Source of the DNA: Pseudarthrobacter sulfonivorans
GTDB lineage: Bacteria; Actinomycetota; Actinomycetes; Actinomycetales; Micrococcaceae
Reading direction: 5' to 3'
DNA length: 64,000 nucleotides
Assembly (NCBI RefSeq): GCF_014712225.1
Contig: NZ_JACXBW010000003.1
Coordinates: forward strand, 310,001 to 374,000
Both the position numbers and the translations under genes were made by a program. Of the stretch, positions 32,318-41,781 are shown piece by piece; the stretch's first letter is position 1, and the number at the start of each line of letters is the position of its first letter. A model generated the notes under the pieces. It had not been told where the DNA came from, did not search any database, and saw only the letters and a program-made list of their open reading frames with translations.

Positions 32318-35242
32318 TCACAGGACCGAGGAGTAGGCCACAACGCCGCGGCGGACCAGGGAAATGGCTTCCGAGCACAGCCGGGCCAGGCGCGGATCCA
32401 GGCCGGGAATCTTGGCCAACTGGTCCAGGAGGTCGATGACCTGCTTGACCCAGCGCACAAAGTCACCTGCCGCCAGGTCCGTGCCGTTCAGCACCTCCTG
32501 GAGGTGCCGGCCCTTCGCCCACTTGTACATGGGCCACACCAGCCCCAGCTCCGGTTCACCGGTCAGCGGAAGTTTGTTTTGTTCTTCCACGTCTTCCAGT
32601 GCCGACCATTCACGGACCACGAGGTCCACGGACGTTTCGAGGGCGATGCTCGGCATCCGCGGGCGGAGGCCCCTGTCCTCGCGTTTGGCCTGATAGACCA
32701 GCACGCTCGCCAGGGCTGCAACCTCGACGGCGTCAAGGTCACCGAAGGCACCCAATCGCAGTGACTGCGAGATCAGGAGGTCCTTTTCGCCATAAATTCG
32801 GCGGAGGCGCTGGCCGTCGGTGCTGATGGACAGGCGGCCATCTGCACCGGCCTCCAGGTAGCCGTAGGCCGAGAGGACGTCGCACACCCGGTCGAAGGTC
32901 TTGGCGATGGTGTTGGTGCGGCCTTGAATCTGGCGGACCAGACCGTCCGTTTCACGGCGCAGTTTCCACCAGCGCTCTGACCAGCGGGCATGGTCCTCAC
33001 GCTCGCTGCAGCCGTGGCACGGGTGAGCGCGGAGTGCCCGGCGCAGCTCCGTGATCCGTTTCTCCTGGTTGGGCATGACACTGCCCAGTCCAAAGTCCGT
33101 GCTCCGTCCGGGCGCTGGTGGCCGGTTTTCGCGCAAGGCATTGCGTGCCGACGCGGCGAGGTCGCGCCGGGACTTGGGGACTTTGGCGTTGAACGCCTTG
33201 GGAATCCGAATCCGGGTCAGGGGAGAAATGGGACCTTCCAGGTCTTCGGTGCCGATCCGGCGAAGCTGGTTGTCGAGTGTCAGGACGGCCGGCCGCGGCT
33301 CCCGGCCGCTGTGGTCCGAACTGAGCACAACGGCCAGCCCGGGAGCCCGCCCTCCCGGCACGTCAACGACGTCACCGGGCATCAGCCGGGCAAGGGAGTC
33401 CTCGTTCAGGGACTTCCGGGCGCGGGACTTGGTGCGTGAGGTGACGTTTTCGGCGTCGGACAGTTCGCGGCGCAGCCGGGCGTACTCGGTGAAGTCGCCC
33501 AGGTGGCACGTCATGGATTTGGCGTACCCCGTGAGGGACTCTTCCCTGCTGCGCACCTGCTTGGCGAGGCCCACCACGGAGCGGTCCGCCTGGAATTGCG
33601 CGAACGAGGACTCGAGGATTTCCCGGGCGCGGGACCTGCCGAACTGGGCCAGCAGGTTGATGCTCATGTTGTAGGTGGGTTGGAAGCTTGAATTCAGCGG
33701 GTACGTCCGGCGTGAGGCAAGGCCTGCCACCGCCGCGGGGTCCGTACCAGGCTGCCAGAGGACAACGGCATGGCCTTCGACGTCGATGCCCCGGCGGCCG
33801 GCCCGTCCGGTCAGCTGGGTGTATTCCCCTGCAGTGATGTCCACGTGGGCTTCGCCGTTGAATTTGTCCAGTTTCTCCAGGACCACGGAGCGGGCCGGCA
33901 TGTTCACGCCCAACGCGAGAGTTTCGGTGGCGAAGACAGCCTTGACCAGGCCCTCGACGAAGAGTTTCTCCACCACTTCCTTAAAGGTGGGCAGCATGCC
34001 CGCGTGGTGGGCGGCGAAGCCCCGTAGCAGGCCTTCCCGCCAGGTCCAGAAGCCGAGGATGTCCAGATCATCGGACGGGATGTCCTGCCCGGCCTCGTCA
34101 ACGCGCCGGGCGATGATCCGCTGCTCCTTCTCCGTGGTCAGCCAAAGACCCGAGGACACGCACTGGGCCACGGCGGCGTCGCAGCCGGCCCGGGAGAAAA
34201 TGAACGTGATCGCCGGCAGCAGGTCCTGCCGGTCCAGGCTGGCGATCACCTGGGGCCGGCTGGCCCTCCGAACCTCGCCGGGCTGGGCCCCCTGCGCAGG
34301 GCGCCCGTCCGACCGCTGCCTCTGCTGCCGCCGCTGGCTCCGCCCCCCGTGGCCGAACCGCCCACGGAAGCTCTCCTGGCTTTCGCTGCGGGCCATGGCC
34401 AGCAGATCAGGGTTGACCTCGAACCCCCGGCCGGCTGCGCCACCGCGGGTGGCGGAATCCCGTGCCGGCTCCAACTCTTCCCGGACCGGCAGGGGTGCAC
34501 CTGTCTTAGCATCGGCCGGCGGCGCGATTTCATCGAAGGTGGTTTCCCCGGCGAACAGGTCCACAATTTCCCGGCCCACCATCACGTGCTGCCACAGGGG
34601 CACCGGCCGGTGCTCGGAGACGATGATGTCGGTGTCACCGCGCACGGTGTCCAGCCACGCCCCGAATTCCTCTGCATTCGACACCGTGGCGCTGAGCGAA
34701 ACAACCTGGACCTCACTGGGAAGGTGGATGATCACTTCCTCCCACACTGCACCGCGGAAACGGTCCGCGAGATAGTGGACTTCATCCATGACCACAAAGC
34801 CGAGGTCGTCCAGGGTGGCGGAGTCGGCGTACAGCATATTCCGCAGGACTTCTGTAGTCATCACCACCACAGGGGCGTCGCCATTGATGCTGGTGTCACC
34901 CGTCAGGAGCCCGACGTTCTCTGCCCCGTACTTATCAGCGAGTTCGGTGAATTTCTGGTTGCTCAGTGCTTTGATGGGCGTGGTGTAGAACGCCTTGAGA
35001 TGCCGCTCCAGTGCGAGGTAAATGGCAAATTCCCCGACGATGGTTTTGCCGGCGCCGGTGGGTGCGGCCACCAGCACTCCCCTGCCTTCCTGGAGGGACT
35101 GGCAGGCGAGGCGCTGGAATTCGTCCAGCTCAAAGTCGAGGGTGCGGACGAACCCGCCGAGGTACGAGCGCGCCTCGGCTGTGCGTTCCCTGCTGGCCCG
35201 GTAACTTTCGGAGGGCGAGAGCGGCCCGGAAATAGAGGACAT
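32318..35242 (-). CDS. helY: SKI2/Mtr4-type DEAD/DEAH RNA helicase, HelY
   Basis: 974 residues. Walker A VLVAAPTGAGKTIVGEFA (about 56-73), motif Ia YTTPIKALSNQKF, DEVHYLADRFRGAVWEE (motif II, DEVH), LSATVSNAEEF (motif III), then GVNMPARSVVLEKLDKF and QLTGRAGRRGIDVEGHAV (motifs V and VI). The C-terminal part carries the arch-like and DSHCT domains (CHGCSEREDHARWSERWWKL). Between the two RecA domains there is a basic, Arg/Gln/Gly-rich insert (GRFGHGGRSQRRQQRQRSDG) likely to bind RNA. Next to tatC and the Pup locus, as in mycobacteria. Confidence 0.95.
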   Translation of the reverse strand: MSSISGPLSPSESYRASRERTAEARSYLGGFVRTLDFELDEFQRLACQSLQEGRGVLVAAPTGAGKTIVGEFAIYLALERHLKAFYTTPIKALSNQKFTELADKYGAENVGLLTGDTSINGDAPVVVMTTEVLRNMLYADSATLDDLGFVVMDEVHYLADRFRGAVWEEVIIHLPSEVQVVSLSATVSNAEEFGAWLDTVRGDTDIIVSEHRPVPLWQHVMVGREIVDLFAGETTFDEIAPPADAKTGAPLPVREELEPARDSATRGGAAGRGFEVNPDLLAMARSESQESFRGRFGHGGRSQRRQQRQRSDGRPAQGAQPGEVRRASRPQVIASLDRQDLLPAITFIFSRAGCDAAVAQCVSSGLWLTTEKEQRIIARRVDEAGQDIPSDDLDILGFWTWREGLLRGFAAHHAGMLPTFKEVVEKLFVEGLVKAVFATETLALGVNMPARSVVLEKLDKFNGEAHVDITAGEYTQLTGRAGRRGIDVEGHAVVLWQPGTDPAAVAGLASRRTYPLNSSFQPTYNMSINLLAQFGRSRAREILESSFAQFQADRSVVGLAKQVRSREESLTGYAKSMTCHLGDFTEYARLRRELSDAENVTSRTKSRARKSLNEDSLARLMPGDVVDVPGGRAPGLAVVLSSDHSGREPRPAVLTLDNQLRRIGTEDLEGPISPLTRIRIPKAFNAKVPKSRRDLAASARNALRENRPPAPGRSTDFGLGSVMPNQEKRITELRRALRAHPCHGCSEREDHARWSERWWKLRRETDGLVRQIQGRTNTIAKTFDRVCDVLSAYGYLEAGADGRLSISTDGQRLRRIYGEKDLLISQSLRLGAFGDLDAVEVAALASVLVYQAKREDRGLRPRMPSIALETSVDLVVREWSALEDVEEQNKLPLTGEPELGLVWPMYKWAKGRHLQEVLNGTDLAAGDFVRWVKQVIDLLDQLAKIPGLDPRLARLCSEAISLVRRGVVAYSSVL

Positions 35243-35266
35243 GCTTCAAGCCTAGTGCGCTGCGCG

Positions 35267-36103
35267 CTACAGGTTATTCAGTTCACTGCCGGGGGTCGCG
35301 ATGTCGGCTGTTGCGTCCGTCTCGGCGGCCCGTTTGGCCTGCCGCTTGTCCTTGCGATTGTCGTTGACAATACACAGCCCGATCGCCGCGAAAAACAGGA
35401 CCAGCAGCGGGGCAGCCAGCAGGAACATGGACAAGGCGTCCGTCCCCGGTGCTGCCAGGGCGGCCAGGACGAAGACCAGGAAGACGATGATCCGCCAGGC
35501 TTTGAGGATGGTCCGGCCCCGCACCACCCCGGCCATGTTGATGCCCACCAGAATCACGGGCACCAGGAACGAAATGCCAAGGATCAGCAGCATCTGCGTG
35601 GCAAATGTGAGGTAGTCGGTGGCGGAGATGTTGTTGGCACCGGTCTGGGGCGTGAACTGGAGCAGGGCCCGGACTACCGTGGGGAACACCAGCCAGGCCA
35701 CAAAGACGCCGGCAAGGAACAACGGTACGGCGGCGGCCATAAAGCCGAGCGTGTAGCCCCGTTCCTTCCTGGTCAGCCCGGGAGTGATGAACGCCCAGAC
35801 CTGGTAGATCCACACCGGGCTGGAAATCACGAGCCCGATCTGGATGGCGATCTGGATCTTGAAGGCAAACGGGTCCGCAATGGTCGCAAAGTTAAGGACG
35901 GCCGTCCGGCCGGTCTCCTGCGCGATGGAAATCAGCGGAGCCGACAGGCTAGTGACGACGGGGTCGTAAAGGAACCAGCCGCCCACGGCAGCGAGCAGCA
36001 CAGCAATTGCCGATTTGATCAGCCGGTTCTTGAGCTCTTTGAGGTGATCCCAAAGTGCCATCCGCCCCTCAGGGTTGGATTTACGGCCCCGCGTCAGTGC
36101 CAC
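35267..36103 (-). CDS. tatC: Sec-independent (Tat) translocase subunit TatC
   Basis: 278 residues with six membrane helices and the conserved N-terminal MALWDHLKELKNRLIKS and cytosolic loop (YQVWAFITPGLTRKERGY) that bind twin-arginine signal peptides. Six nucleotides separate it from tatA. The C-terminal tail is charged and alanine-rich (NDNRKDKRQAKRAAETDATA). Confidence 0.96.
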   Translation of the reverse strand: MALTRGRKSNPEGRMALWDHLKELKNRLIKSAIAVLLAAVGGWFLYDPVVTSLSAPLISIAQETGRTAVLNFATIADPFAFKIQIAIQIGLVISSPVWIYQVWAFITPGLTRKERGYTLGFMAAAVPLFLAGVFVAWLVFPTVVRALLQFTPQTGANNISATDYLTFATQMLLILGISFLVPVILVGINMAGVVRGRTILKAWRIIVFLVFVLAALAAPGTDALSMFLLAAPLLVLFFAAIGLCIVNDNRKDKRQAKRAAETDATADIATPGSELNNL

Positions 36104-36109
36104 TTTGCG

Positions 36110-36400
36110 TTATGCGCGGTTCGACGGCGGAACGTCGGTGCCGTTGGTCGGCTCACCGGGCTGAGTCGGTGCAGGCTTCGCCTGCGGGTGATTAACGATC
36201 TTGCCTTCCACGGGTCCCGACTCGGTGTCGGTGGAATCGGTCTTGCCGTCGTTCTTCATTTCCTTGACTTCGGATTTGATGATCCGCATGGACTGCCCAA
36301 GGCTACGCGCCATGGCAGGGAGCTTGGGCGCAGCAAAGAGCAACAGCGCAACGACGATGATAATGACAATTGGCCACGGGCCTTCAAAGAGTCTTCCCAC
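36110..36400 (-). CDS. tatA: Tat translocase subunit TatA/E
   Basis: 96 residues: a short N-terminal membrane helix (WPIVIIIVVALLLFAAPKLP) with the F-G/A-x-x-K-L-P hinge, an amphipathic helix (AMARSLGQSMRIIKSEVKEM) and a polar proline-rich tail. Forms the protein-conducting oligomer with TatC. Directly upstream of tatC. Confidence 0.95.
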   Translation of the reverse strand: MGRLFEGPWPIVIIIVVALLLFAAPKLPAMARSLGQSMRIIKSEVKEMKNDGKTDSTDTESGPVEGKIVNHPQAKPAPTQPGEPTNGTDVPPSNRA

Positions 36401-36432
36401 GGGAATTCCTTTCCTCTAACAACATCCTACGT

Positions 36433-36789
36433 CTAACTGAGATCCAGATCGCGAAGTGACTGGGGCTGTCCCCGGTCGCTCTTTCGCTGTACGCGCCTCT
36501 GGCGGCGGTTCTCCCGGCGGGATGACTTGGATGCGTCGTAATCATGTCGCATCTGGGCAGGCGAGGCAAAAACGGCGGCACCCGGCTGATCGGGCGCGGC
36601 ACGCTGCAGCCCGCCGGTGGTGGGTGAGGCCATGGCAGGTGCCAGGTGCCCGAGTTTCGTACCGGCCGCGCCAAGGTCCTTCATCACTGCCATGGCCTGG
36701 CGGTACAGCCGGATGCCCAGGAGGACATAAAAGAGCAGGGACACCGCAACAAGCGCTATCCAGATCAGGATCCAAGACCACCAAGGCAT
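36433..36789 (-). CDS. Small membrane-anchored conserved protein next to tatA
   Basis: 118 residues from ATG 36789. One N-terminal membrane helix (WSWILIWIALVAVSLLFYVLLGI), then a basic amphipathic helix (RLYRQAMAVMKDLGAAGTKL) and a basic, disordered tail (SRRENRRQRRVQRKSDRGQ). No family name recognised. It starts 10 nt after pafBC stops and ends 32 nt before tatA, so it is part of the pafBC-tat operon. Its TatA-like topology (short helix, amphipathic helix, polar tail) is worth noting. Confidence 0.75.
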   Translation of the reverse strand: MPWWSWILIWIALVAVSLLFYVLLGIRLYRQAMAVMKDLGAAGTKLGHLAPAMASPTTGGLQRAAPDQPGAAVFASPAQMRHDYDASKSSRRENRRQRRVQRKSDRGQPQSLRDLDLS

Positions 36790-36799
36790 GCTGACGAGT

Positions 36800-38785
36800 C
36801 TAACTGCCATACCGCGCGAGGGCCGCCTCGATCCAGCTCCGCGCTGCAGCCGCAAGCCCTGAAGGTTCGAGGATCCGGGCGGCGCCGCCATGCTGTGCCA
36901 CGAACATGGGCAGCCAGGTTGTGTTGCCGAACCGAATCTCGGCCACCAGCCCGCCGTCCGGCAGGGGCGCCACCCTTTCCGCGTAGTAGTCGTCGGCAAG
37001 CCCTGCGCCCTGTCTGGTGAGCTGGACCAGGACGGTGGTGTCGTCGTCGTTCGGCGTGAACAACTTGGCCGGGAACCCTTCCCCAGGCCGGATCTGTGTG
37101 GAGGCGGGTCGGCCATTCGGCCGCACGTCCTGGACCCTGTCCAGCCTGAAGTTCCGCAAGCCCCCGGCGGAGTGGCAGTACGCCTCGAAGTACCAGGTGT
37201 TGTCCAGCGAGTACAGGCGGAGCGGGTCCACGTCCCGTTCGGAGACTTGGTCGCGCTGGGCGGAAAAATACACCAGCCGCAGTTGGGACCTGTCCTGGAT
37301 GGCGTTCCGGACGACGTCCAGGACGGCCGAATCCGTGGGCCCGACTTCCGGACCGGCCAGCGAAGCCGCTCGCAGCCCCTCCTCCCCGGCCGCTGCCATG
37401 AGTTTGAGGGTCACGGACTCCAGGGCGCCGCCCTCGGCAAGTTCAGGCAGCCCGTTGAGTGTCTCCAGGCCGGTCAGGAGGGCGCAGGCTTCGTCCACGG
37501 TGAAGCGGACCGGCCGGGTAAGGTCCAGGTCCTGGGTGATGAAGACGTGGCCTTCCTCCCAGTGAATGTCCAGAAGGTCGTCCGGGTACCCCTCGGGCAG
37601 CCCCGAACAGATGAGTATCCGGAGGTCGCTTTCCAGCTCGGCGGGTGTGATCCCGAAGCGGGCGGCGACGTCCTGGATGTGCAGGCCCTGGTTGTGGACC
37701 AGGAAAGGCACCAGCTGCAGCATCCGTTTGAGCTGGTCCTCAGAGGTGCGTTTCCGGACGGACCGGCCGCGCGGGGAGTCGGCGAACCGATAGTCGGGCA
37801 CCGGCGCCGCGCAGAAGGCTGCAGCGTTGTGCAGGCGGTGCCGCACGGCCGCGACCAGTTCTTCGGGCTCACGGGCCACGGCGTCCGGTCCGTAGGAGGC
37901 AAGCTCCTCGGCAAGTACCTCAACGTCCCTGAAGTCCACCTGCAGCCGCTCGTCGCCGCCGTCGGCCGCTCCCGCGCCAGCGGCGGGCACCGGCGTCGCG
38001 CGCCTTCGCAGGCCCAGGAGGCGGCCCTCGCGGACGTCCACGAAGGCGGTGCGGAGCGGGAGTTCGGGAAGCCGGTCCAGTTCCTCGCGGATGTTGAAGT
38101 TCGGCGGCGGCGAGTAGGTTTCCTTGTCCAGCACGGAGACGGGGCCGGTGAAGCGGGAAAGCCTGAAATGACGTGGCGCCTGGCGGGACCGGTCAAAGCC
38201 GGTCAGGTACCACTGGCCAAACCGGCTGCCGAGGCCCCATGGCTCCACCGTCCGCTGCTCTTCCTTCCCCGTGGTGCCGGCCAGGTAGGGGAAGCTGACC
38301 GGGTGCTGGGCGTGCATGGCCGCCACCACGTCATCGAACGCCTGTCCGGCCGGCCTGATCCGCGGCTGCACGCCCACGGGAAGTTCGACGTCGGAGAGCG
38401 TGCCCGAGGCCTGGAGCTTGCGGAGGGCGTTGGCGGCTGCGGTTCCCAGCGCGGCGCGCTCCCACAGTTGGGAGGCAAGGAGGAGGACGGTCCACTCCCC
38501 CGGGCTGAGCTGCACGTCGGGCAAGCGGTTGGATTCCTTGCCGATGCGGTAGCGGGTGGTGGCCGGGTCATCCTCGCTCCACCCGTGGTCAGTCACGGTC
38601 TCCACATCAAAGCCGAACTGGCGCAGGTCGGTCTTATCCCGCTCAAACATCCGGCCGAACGCGACGTCGTTGCCGGACGTGTCGTGATAGACCTTCACCC
38701 GCAGCTCTGCGCGGCGCAGGCCGTACTTGGTGTTCAGAAGGGCTATCAGCAGGTTCAGCAGGCGTTCAGTACGGGATACGGACAC
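36800..38785 (-). CDS. pafBC: PafBC, fused PafB-PafC WYL-domain transcription activator
   Basis: DNA-damage regulator that activates the LexA-independent response in actinobacteria. 661 residues contain two tandem copies of the HTH-WYL-WCX plan: first HTH (VSRTERLLNLLIALLNTKYG), first WYL region (PVSFPYLAGTTGKEEQRTVE, GQWYLTGFDRSRQAPRHFRL), then a second HTH (QLKRMLQLVPFLVHNQGLHI) and second WYL (SQLRLVYFSAQRDQVSERDV, NTWYFEAYCHSAGGLRNFRL). In mycobacteria PafB and PafC are separate genes; the fused form is known in Arthrobacter. GTG 38785 lies 7 nt after a TAACGT (-10-like), suggesting a leaderless mRNA, so I prefer it to a longer frame from 38836. Confidence 0.93.
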   Translation of the reverse strand: MSVSRTERLLNLLIALLNTKYGLRRAELRVKVYHDTSGNDVAFGRMFERDKTDLRQFGFDVETVTDHGWSEDDPATTRYRIGKESNRLPDVQLSPGEWTVLLLASQLWERAALGTAAANALRKLQASGTLSDVELPVGVQPRIRPAGQAFDDVVAAMHAQHPVSFPYLAGTTGKEEQRTVEPWGLGSRFGQWYLTGFDRSRQAPRHFRLSRFTGPVSVLDKETYSPPPNFNIREELDRLPELPLRTAFVDVREGRLLGLRRRATPVPAAGAGAADGGDERLQVDFRDVEVLAEELASYGPDAVAREPEELVAAVRHRLHNAAAFCAAPVPDYRFADSPRGRSVRKRTSEDQLKRMLQLVPFLVHNQGLHIQDVAARFGITPAELESDLRILICSGLPEGYPDDLLDIHWEEGHVFITQDLDLTRPVRFTVDEACALLTGLETLNGLPELAEGGALESVTLKLMAAAGEEGLRAASLAGPEVGPTDSAVLDVVRNAIQDRSQLRLVYFSAQRDQVSERDVDPLRLYSLDNTWYFEAYCHSAGGLRNFRLDRVQDVRPNGRPASTQIRPGEGFPAKLFTPNDDDTTVLVQLTRQGAGLADDYYAERVAPLPDGGLVAEIRFGNTTWLPMFVAQHGGAARILEPSGLAAAARSWIEAALARYGS

Positions 38786-38820
38786 TCTGGCTACGTTACT
38801 AAACTCATCCACGGAAAGCA

Positions 38821-38870
38821 GAAAGCGCGGCAACACCAGGAAAACTGCTCCTGATTGTTACCGCGCTTTC
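38821..38870. terminator. Hairpin between the FKBP gene and pafBC
   Basis: GAAAGCGCGGCAACA pairs with TGTTACCGCGCTTTC (one mismatch) around a 20-nt loop with its own CAGGA/TCCTG stem. It separates the FKBP transcript from pafBC on the leftward strand. Confidence 0.65.
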
Positions 38871-38900
38871 CCGTGTTTCAGTGACCTTACGGTGTCCCGG

Positions 38901-39296
38901 TCAGCGTACGCCGACGAGGTCCACTACAAAGATCAATGCTTCGTTGGGGCCGATTGCTCCACCGGCGCCGCGGGAGCCGTAGGCCAGCTCGGAAGGAATC
39001 TCCAGGCGACGGCGGCCGCCCACCTTCATACCCAGCAGTCCCTGGTCCCAGCCCTGGATGACCTGGCCGACGCCGACGCGGAAGTCCAGCGGCGCGCCGC
39101 GGCCCCAGGAAGCATCGAATTCTTCGCCGGTGGACCAGGCCACGCCGACGTAGTGGGTGGAGACGGTATCGCCCTTCTTGGCCTCGGCACCGTCACCTTC
39201 GATCAGGTCCGTGATGACGAGTTCGGTGGGGACGTCGCCTTGCGGGAAGTCAATTTCGGGCTTCTGGCGGTCGAAATCGCGCTGACCAAATGACAT
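38901..39296 (-). CDS. FKBP-type peptidyl-prolyl cis-trans isomerase (cytosolic)
   Basis: 131 residues, one complete FKBP domain without a signal peptide: VSTHYVGVAWSTGEEFDASW, VGQVIQGWDQGLLGMKVGG and PNEALIFVVDLVGV. The aromatic pocket residues (Tyr, Phe, Trp, Tyr, Phe) are present. It lies between pafBC and a second, secreted FKBP, both leftward, as in other actinobacterial Pup loci. Confidence 0.92.
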   Translation of the reverse strand: MSFGQRDFDRQKPEIDFPQGDVPTELVITDLIEGDGAEAKKGDTVSTHYVGVAWSTGEEFDASWGRGAPLDFRVGVGQVIQGWDQGLLGMKVGGRRRLEIPSELAYGSRGAGGAIGPNEALIFVVDLVGVR

Positions 39297-39334
39297 GGGT
39301 GCTCCTTTTGTTTGAGTGCGTGATGGTTTGGAAG

Positions 39335-40306
39335 TTACTTGACGCCGAGGATATCCACAACAAAGACAAGGTCGCCCTTGGCTTCGCCCTGGCCGGCATC
39401 ACCGTACGCGAGGTCCTTCGGGACGACCAAGAGGACCCGGGAGCCCACCGTTTTGCCTGCCAGTCCCTGGGTCCAGCCCTTGATCACTTGGGTCAAGGGG
39501 AAGCTGGCCGTCTCGCCGCGATCGTAGCTTGAGTCAAACTTGGTGCCGCCGACGAGGTTCACGCCGACGTAGTTGACGGTGAGCGTGTCGGTTTCCTTGA
39601 CTTCGGCGCCCTTGCCCTTGATCAGGTCCTGGGCGATGAGGGCTGTAGGCGCCGGGGCACCCTCGATGGAGATCTCCGGGATGCCCTGGTCATTATCCTT
39701 GACCGTCGGAAGGCCGGCTGGCGGAGTGACGGTGTCGCCTTCGGGCTTTTCAAGCGGTGGCGTGACATCCGTCGCGGAGACCAGTTTGATCAACAGGAGC
39801 TGCGTGGGCTGGGCAGCGCTGCTGGGTGTGGGGCTCGGTGTGGTGCCGTCCGGTGCGGCGCTGGCTGGCGCGGCCGCCTGGCCGGGAACGGCGAGTGCCA
39901 GGGTAGAACCCACTTTGGCGCCCACGAACGCGTTGTAGATGAGAGCATTTCCGGTCTTCATGTCATCGCTGAGTTCGAGTGCTTCCGGTTCGCCCGGGAA
40001 GGTGTCTTCGAGCGTGGAACCGTCTGCGCCGCTCACGGCGAGGATGGAGATGTTGGCGACCTGATTGGCTTTGACCGCGTCGCCGTCGCCTTCGGTGACC
40101 ACCTTGACGGTGGGCTCCGCGACCTCCAGCGGCTTGGAGAACTCCACGCCGGGAGCCTTTTTGTCCCCGTTGTCCGTCAGTTTCAGGGAGTCGAACTTGG
40201 CAGTGTCACCGGCCGACTGGCTGGTGGGTTCCGGTGCCGCGGGCGAACCGCCACAAGCGGTAAGCAGCAGCAGACCGGGGAGAAGGATTGCTAGGAGTCG
40301 GCGCAC
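39335..40306 (-). CDS. FKBP-type peptidyl-prolyl isomerase, lipoprotein
   Basis: 323 residues from GTG 40306. The signal sequence ends in a lipobox (LLAILLPGLLLLTACGG, Cys about 18). A first domain of about 170 residues has a degenerate FKBP-like layout with an Ala/Pro-rich insert (AAPASAAPDGTTPSPTPSSA); the second (about 215-323) is a good FKBP domain (LTVNYVGVNLVGGTKFDSSY, TQVIKGWTQGLAGKTVGS, DLVFVVDILGVK). Predicted to fold exported proteins at the outer face of the membrane. Confidence 0.9.
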   Translation of the reverse strand: MRRLLAILLPGLLLLTACGGSPAAPEPTSQSAGDTAKFDSLKLTDNGDKKAPGVEFSKPLEVAEPTVKVVTEGDGDAVKANQVANISILAVSGADGSTLEDTFPGEPEALELSDDMKTGNALIYNAFVGAKVGSTLALAVPGQAAAPASAAPDGTTPSPTPSSAAQPTQLLLIKLVSATDVTPPLEKPEGDTVTPPAGLPTVKDNDQGIPEISIEGAPAPTALIAQDLIKGKGAEVKETDTLTVNYVGVNLVGGTKFDSSYDRGETASFPLTQVIKGWTQGLAGKTVGSRVLLVVPKDLAYGDAGQGEAKGDLVFVVDILGVK

Positions 40307-40368
40307 GTAAGAGAACTTTCGTCGGGGCAGGGTGGACGCGATACCGGAACAGGCGCCCGGCACCGCTG

Positions 40369-40389
40369 CAGGGCCAAAGAATGGCCCTG
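40369..40389. terminator. Weak hairpin downstream of pafA
   Basis: CAGGGCCA, a 5-nt loop and TGGCCCTG. Perfect 8-bp arms but no T-run follows, so termination may be partial. Confidence 0.4.
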
Positions 40390-40415
40390 TCAAGGATAGC
40401 CCCTGAACCTGAACG

Positions 40416-41780
40416 TCAGCCCATAGAGCCGAGGAGAGCCTCCACCCGGTCATCGACGCTGCGGAAAGGATCCTTGCACAGGATGGTCTGGTGGGCGCGG
40501 TCGTTGAGCTTCAGGTGCACCCAGTCCACGGTGTAGTCCCTGCCCAGTTCCTGCGCCCGGCGGACGAAGTCGCCCCTGAGCTTCGCGCGGGTGGTCTGCG
40601 GCGGCGCGTCCACGGCGTCCTTGATGACGGTGTCCTCCACGACGCGGCGGACTGCGCCCCTGGACTGCAGCAGGTAATAGAGGCCACGCGTCCGCGAAAT
40701 GTCGTGGTACGTCAGGTCCAACTGGGCGATCCGGGGTGCGTCGAGGCCCAGGCTGTGCCGCTCGCGGTAGTTGTCCATGAGCTTCTTCTTGATGGCCCAG
40801 TCGATTTCCGTGTCGATGGTGCTGGTGTTGCCGCTCTCGATGGCCTTCAGCGTCCGTTCCCAGAGGTCAAGGATCATGGGGACGTGCGGATTGTGGGCGC
40901 CATGCTCCTGGACAAAGGCCGTGACCTTGCTCAGGTACTCCTGCTGGATCTCCAGGGCGGTGAGCTGGCGGCCGTTTGCCAGCCTGACCAGCGCACGGCC
41001 GCTGAGGTCATGGGAGATCTCCCGGATGCTGCGGATGGGGTTTTCCATCCGCATGTCCCGCATGATCACTCCCGCCTCAATCATGCGGAGGATGAGGTCC
41101 ACGGTGCCCACCTTGATCAGGGCTGTGGTTTCGGACATGTTCGAGTCGCCCACAATGACATGGAGCCGCCGGAAGAATTCAGCGTCAGCGTGCGGTTCAT
41201 CCCTGGTGTTGATGATGGGGCGGGACCGGGTGGTGGCCGACGAGACTCCCTCCCAGATGTGGTCAGCGCGCTGTGAAAACGCGAAGGTTGCCCCATGCGG
41301 GGTCTTCAGGATCTTGCCTGCGCCGGCGATTAGCTGGCGGGTGACCAGGAAGGGAATGAGGATCTCCGCCAACCGGGAGAATTCGCCGCGGCGTGGGATC
41401 AGGTAGTTCTCGTGGCTGCCGTAGGAATTCCCGGCAGAATCGGTGTTGTTCTTGAAGAGGTAGACCGTGCCGTTGAAACCCTCGGCCGCCAGCCTCGCCT
41501 GCGCCTCATCCACGAGGTCGTCAAGGATCAGCTCGCCGGCACGGTCGTGGGCAATGAGCTGCGCGAGGTCATCACATTCCGCAGTGGCGTACTCGGGGTG
41601 CGAGCCGACGTCGAGGTACAGCCGCGAACCGTTGGTCAGGAAGACGTTGGACGAACGGCCCCAGCTGACCACTTTGCGGAACAGGTACCGTGCCACCTCC
41701 TCCGGCGCCAGCGGCCGTGAATCGGGGCTCGAATACGAGATCCCGAATTCGGTTTCAATACCGAAGATCCTCTTGTCCAT
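40416..41780 (-). CDS. pafA: Pup--protein ligase PafA
   Basis: Links the C-terminal Glu of Pup to lysines of target proteins using ATP. 454 residues, glutamine-synthetase-like fold: [15 protein letters not shown] (catalytic Glu/Asp region), [49 protein letters not shown], and [13 protein letters not shown]. Length and motifs are normal. Stop of prcA and start of pafA are one base apart. Confidence 0.97.
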   Translation of the reverse strand: MDKRIFGIETEFGISYSSPDSRPLAPEEVARYLFRKVVSWGRSSNVFLTNGSRLYLDVGSHPEYATAECDDLAQLIAHDRAGELILDDLVDEAQARLAAEGFNGTVYLFKNNTDSAGNSYGSHENYLIPRRGEFSRLAEILIPFLVTRQLIAGAGKILKTPHGATFAFSQRADHIWEGVSSATTRSRPIINTRDEPHADAEFFRRLHVIVGDSNMSETTALIKVGTVDLILRMIEAGVIMRDMRMENPIRSIREISHDLSGRALVRLANGRQLTALEIQQEYLSKVTAFVQEHGAHNPHVPMILDLWERTLKAIESGNTSTIDTEIDWAIKKKLMDNYRERHSLGLDAPRIAQLDLTYHDISRTRGLYYLLQSRGAVRRVVEDTVIKDAVDAPPQTTRAKLRGDFVRRAQELGRDYTVDWVHLKLNDRAHQTILCKDPFRSVDDRVEALLGSMG

Positions 41781-41781
41781 C

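Noticed and set aside
30839..32764. 641-codon rightward open frame opposite the amidohydrolase
   Set aside because: Antisense shadow with no recognisable motif; the leftward amidohydrolase has all metal ligands.
34349..36436. 695-codon rightward open frame opposite helY and tatC
   Set aside because: Same cause; rich in His, Gly and Gln runs and spans two unrelated genes.
36890..38854. 654-codon rightward open frame opposite pafBC
   Set aside because: Antisense shadow of a well-recognised gene; GC-rich third positions of pafBC leave the opposite strand open. The translation has no domain.
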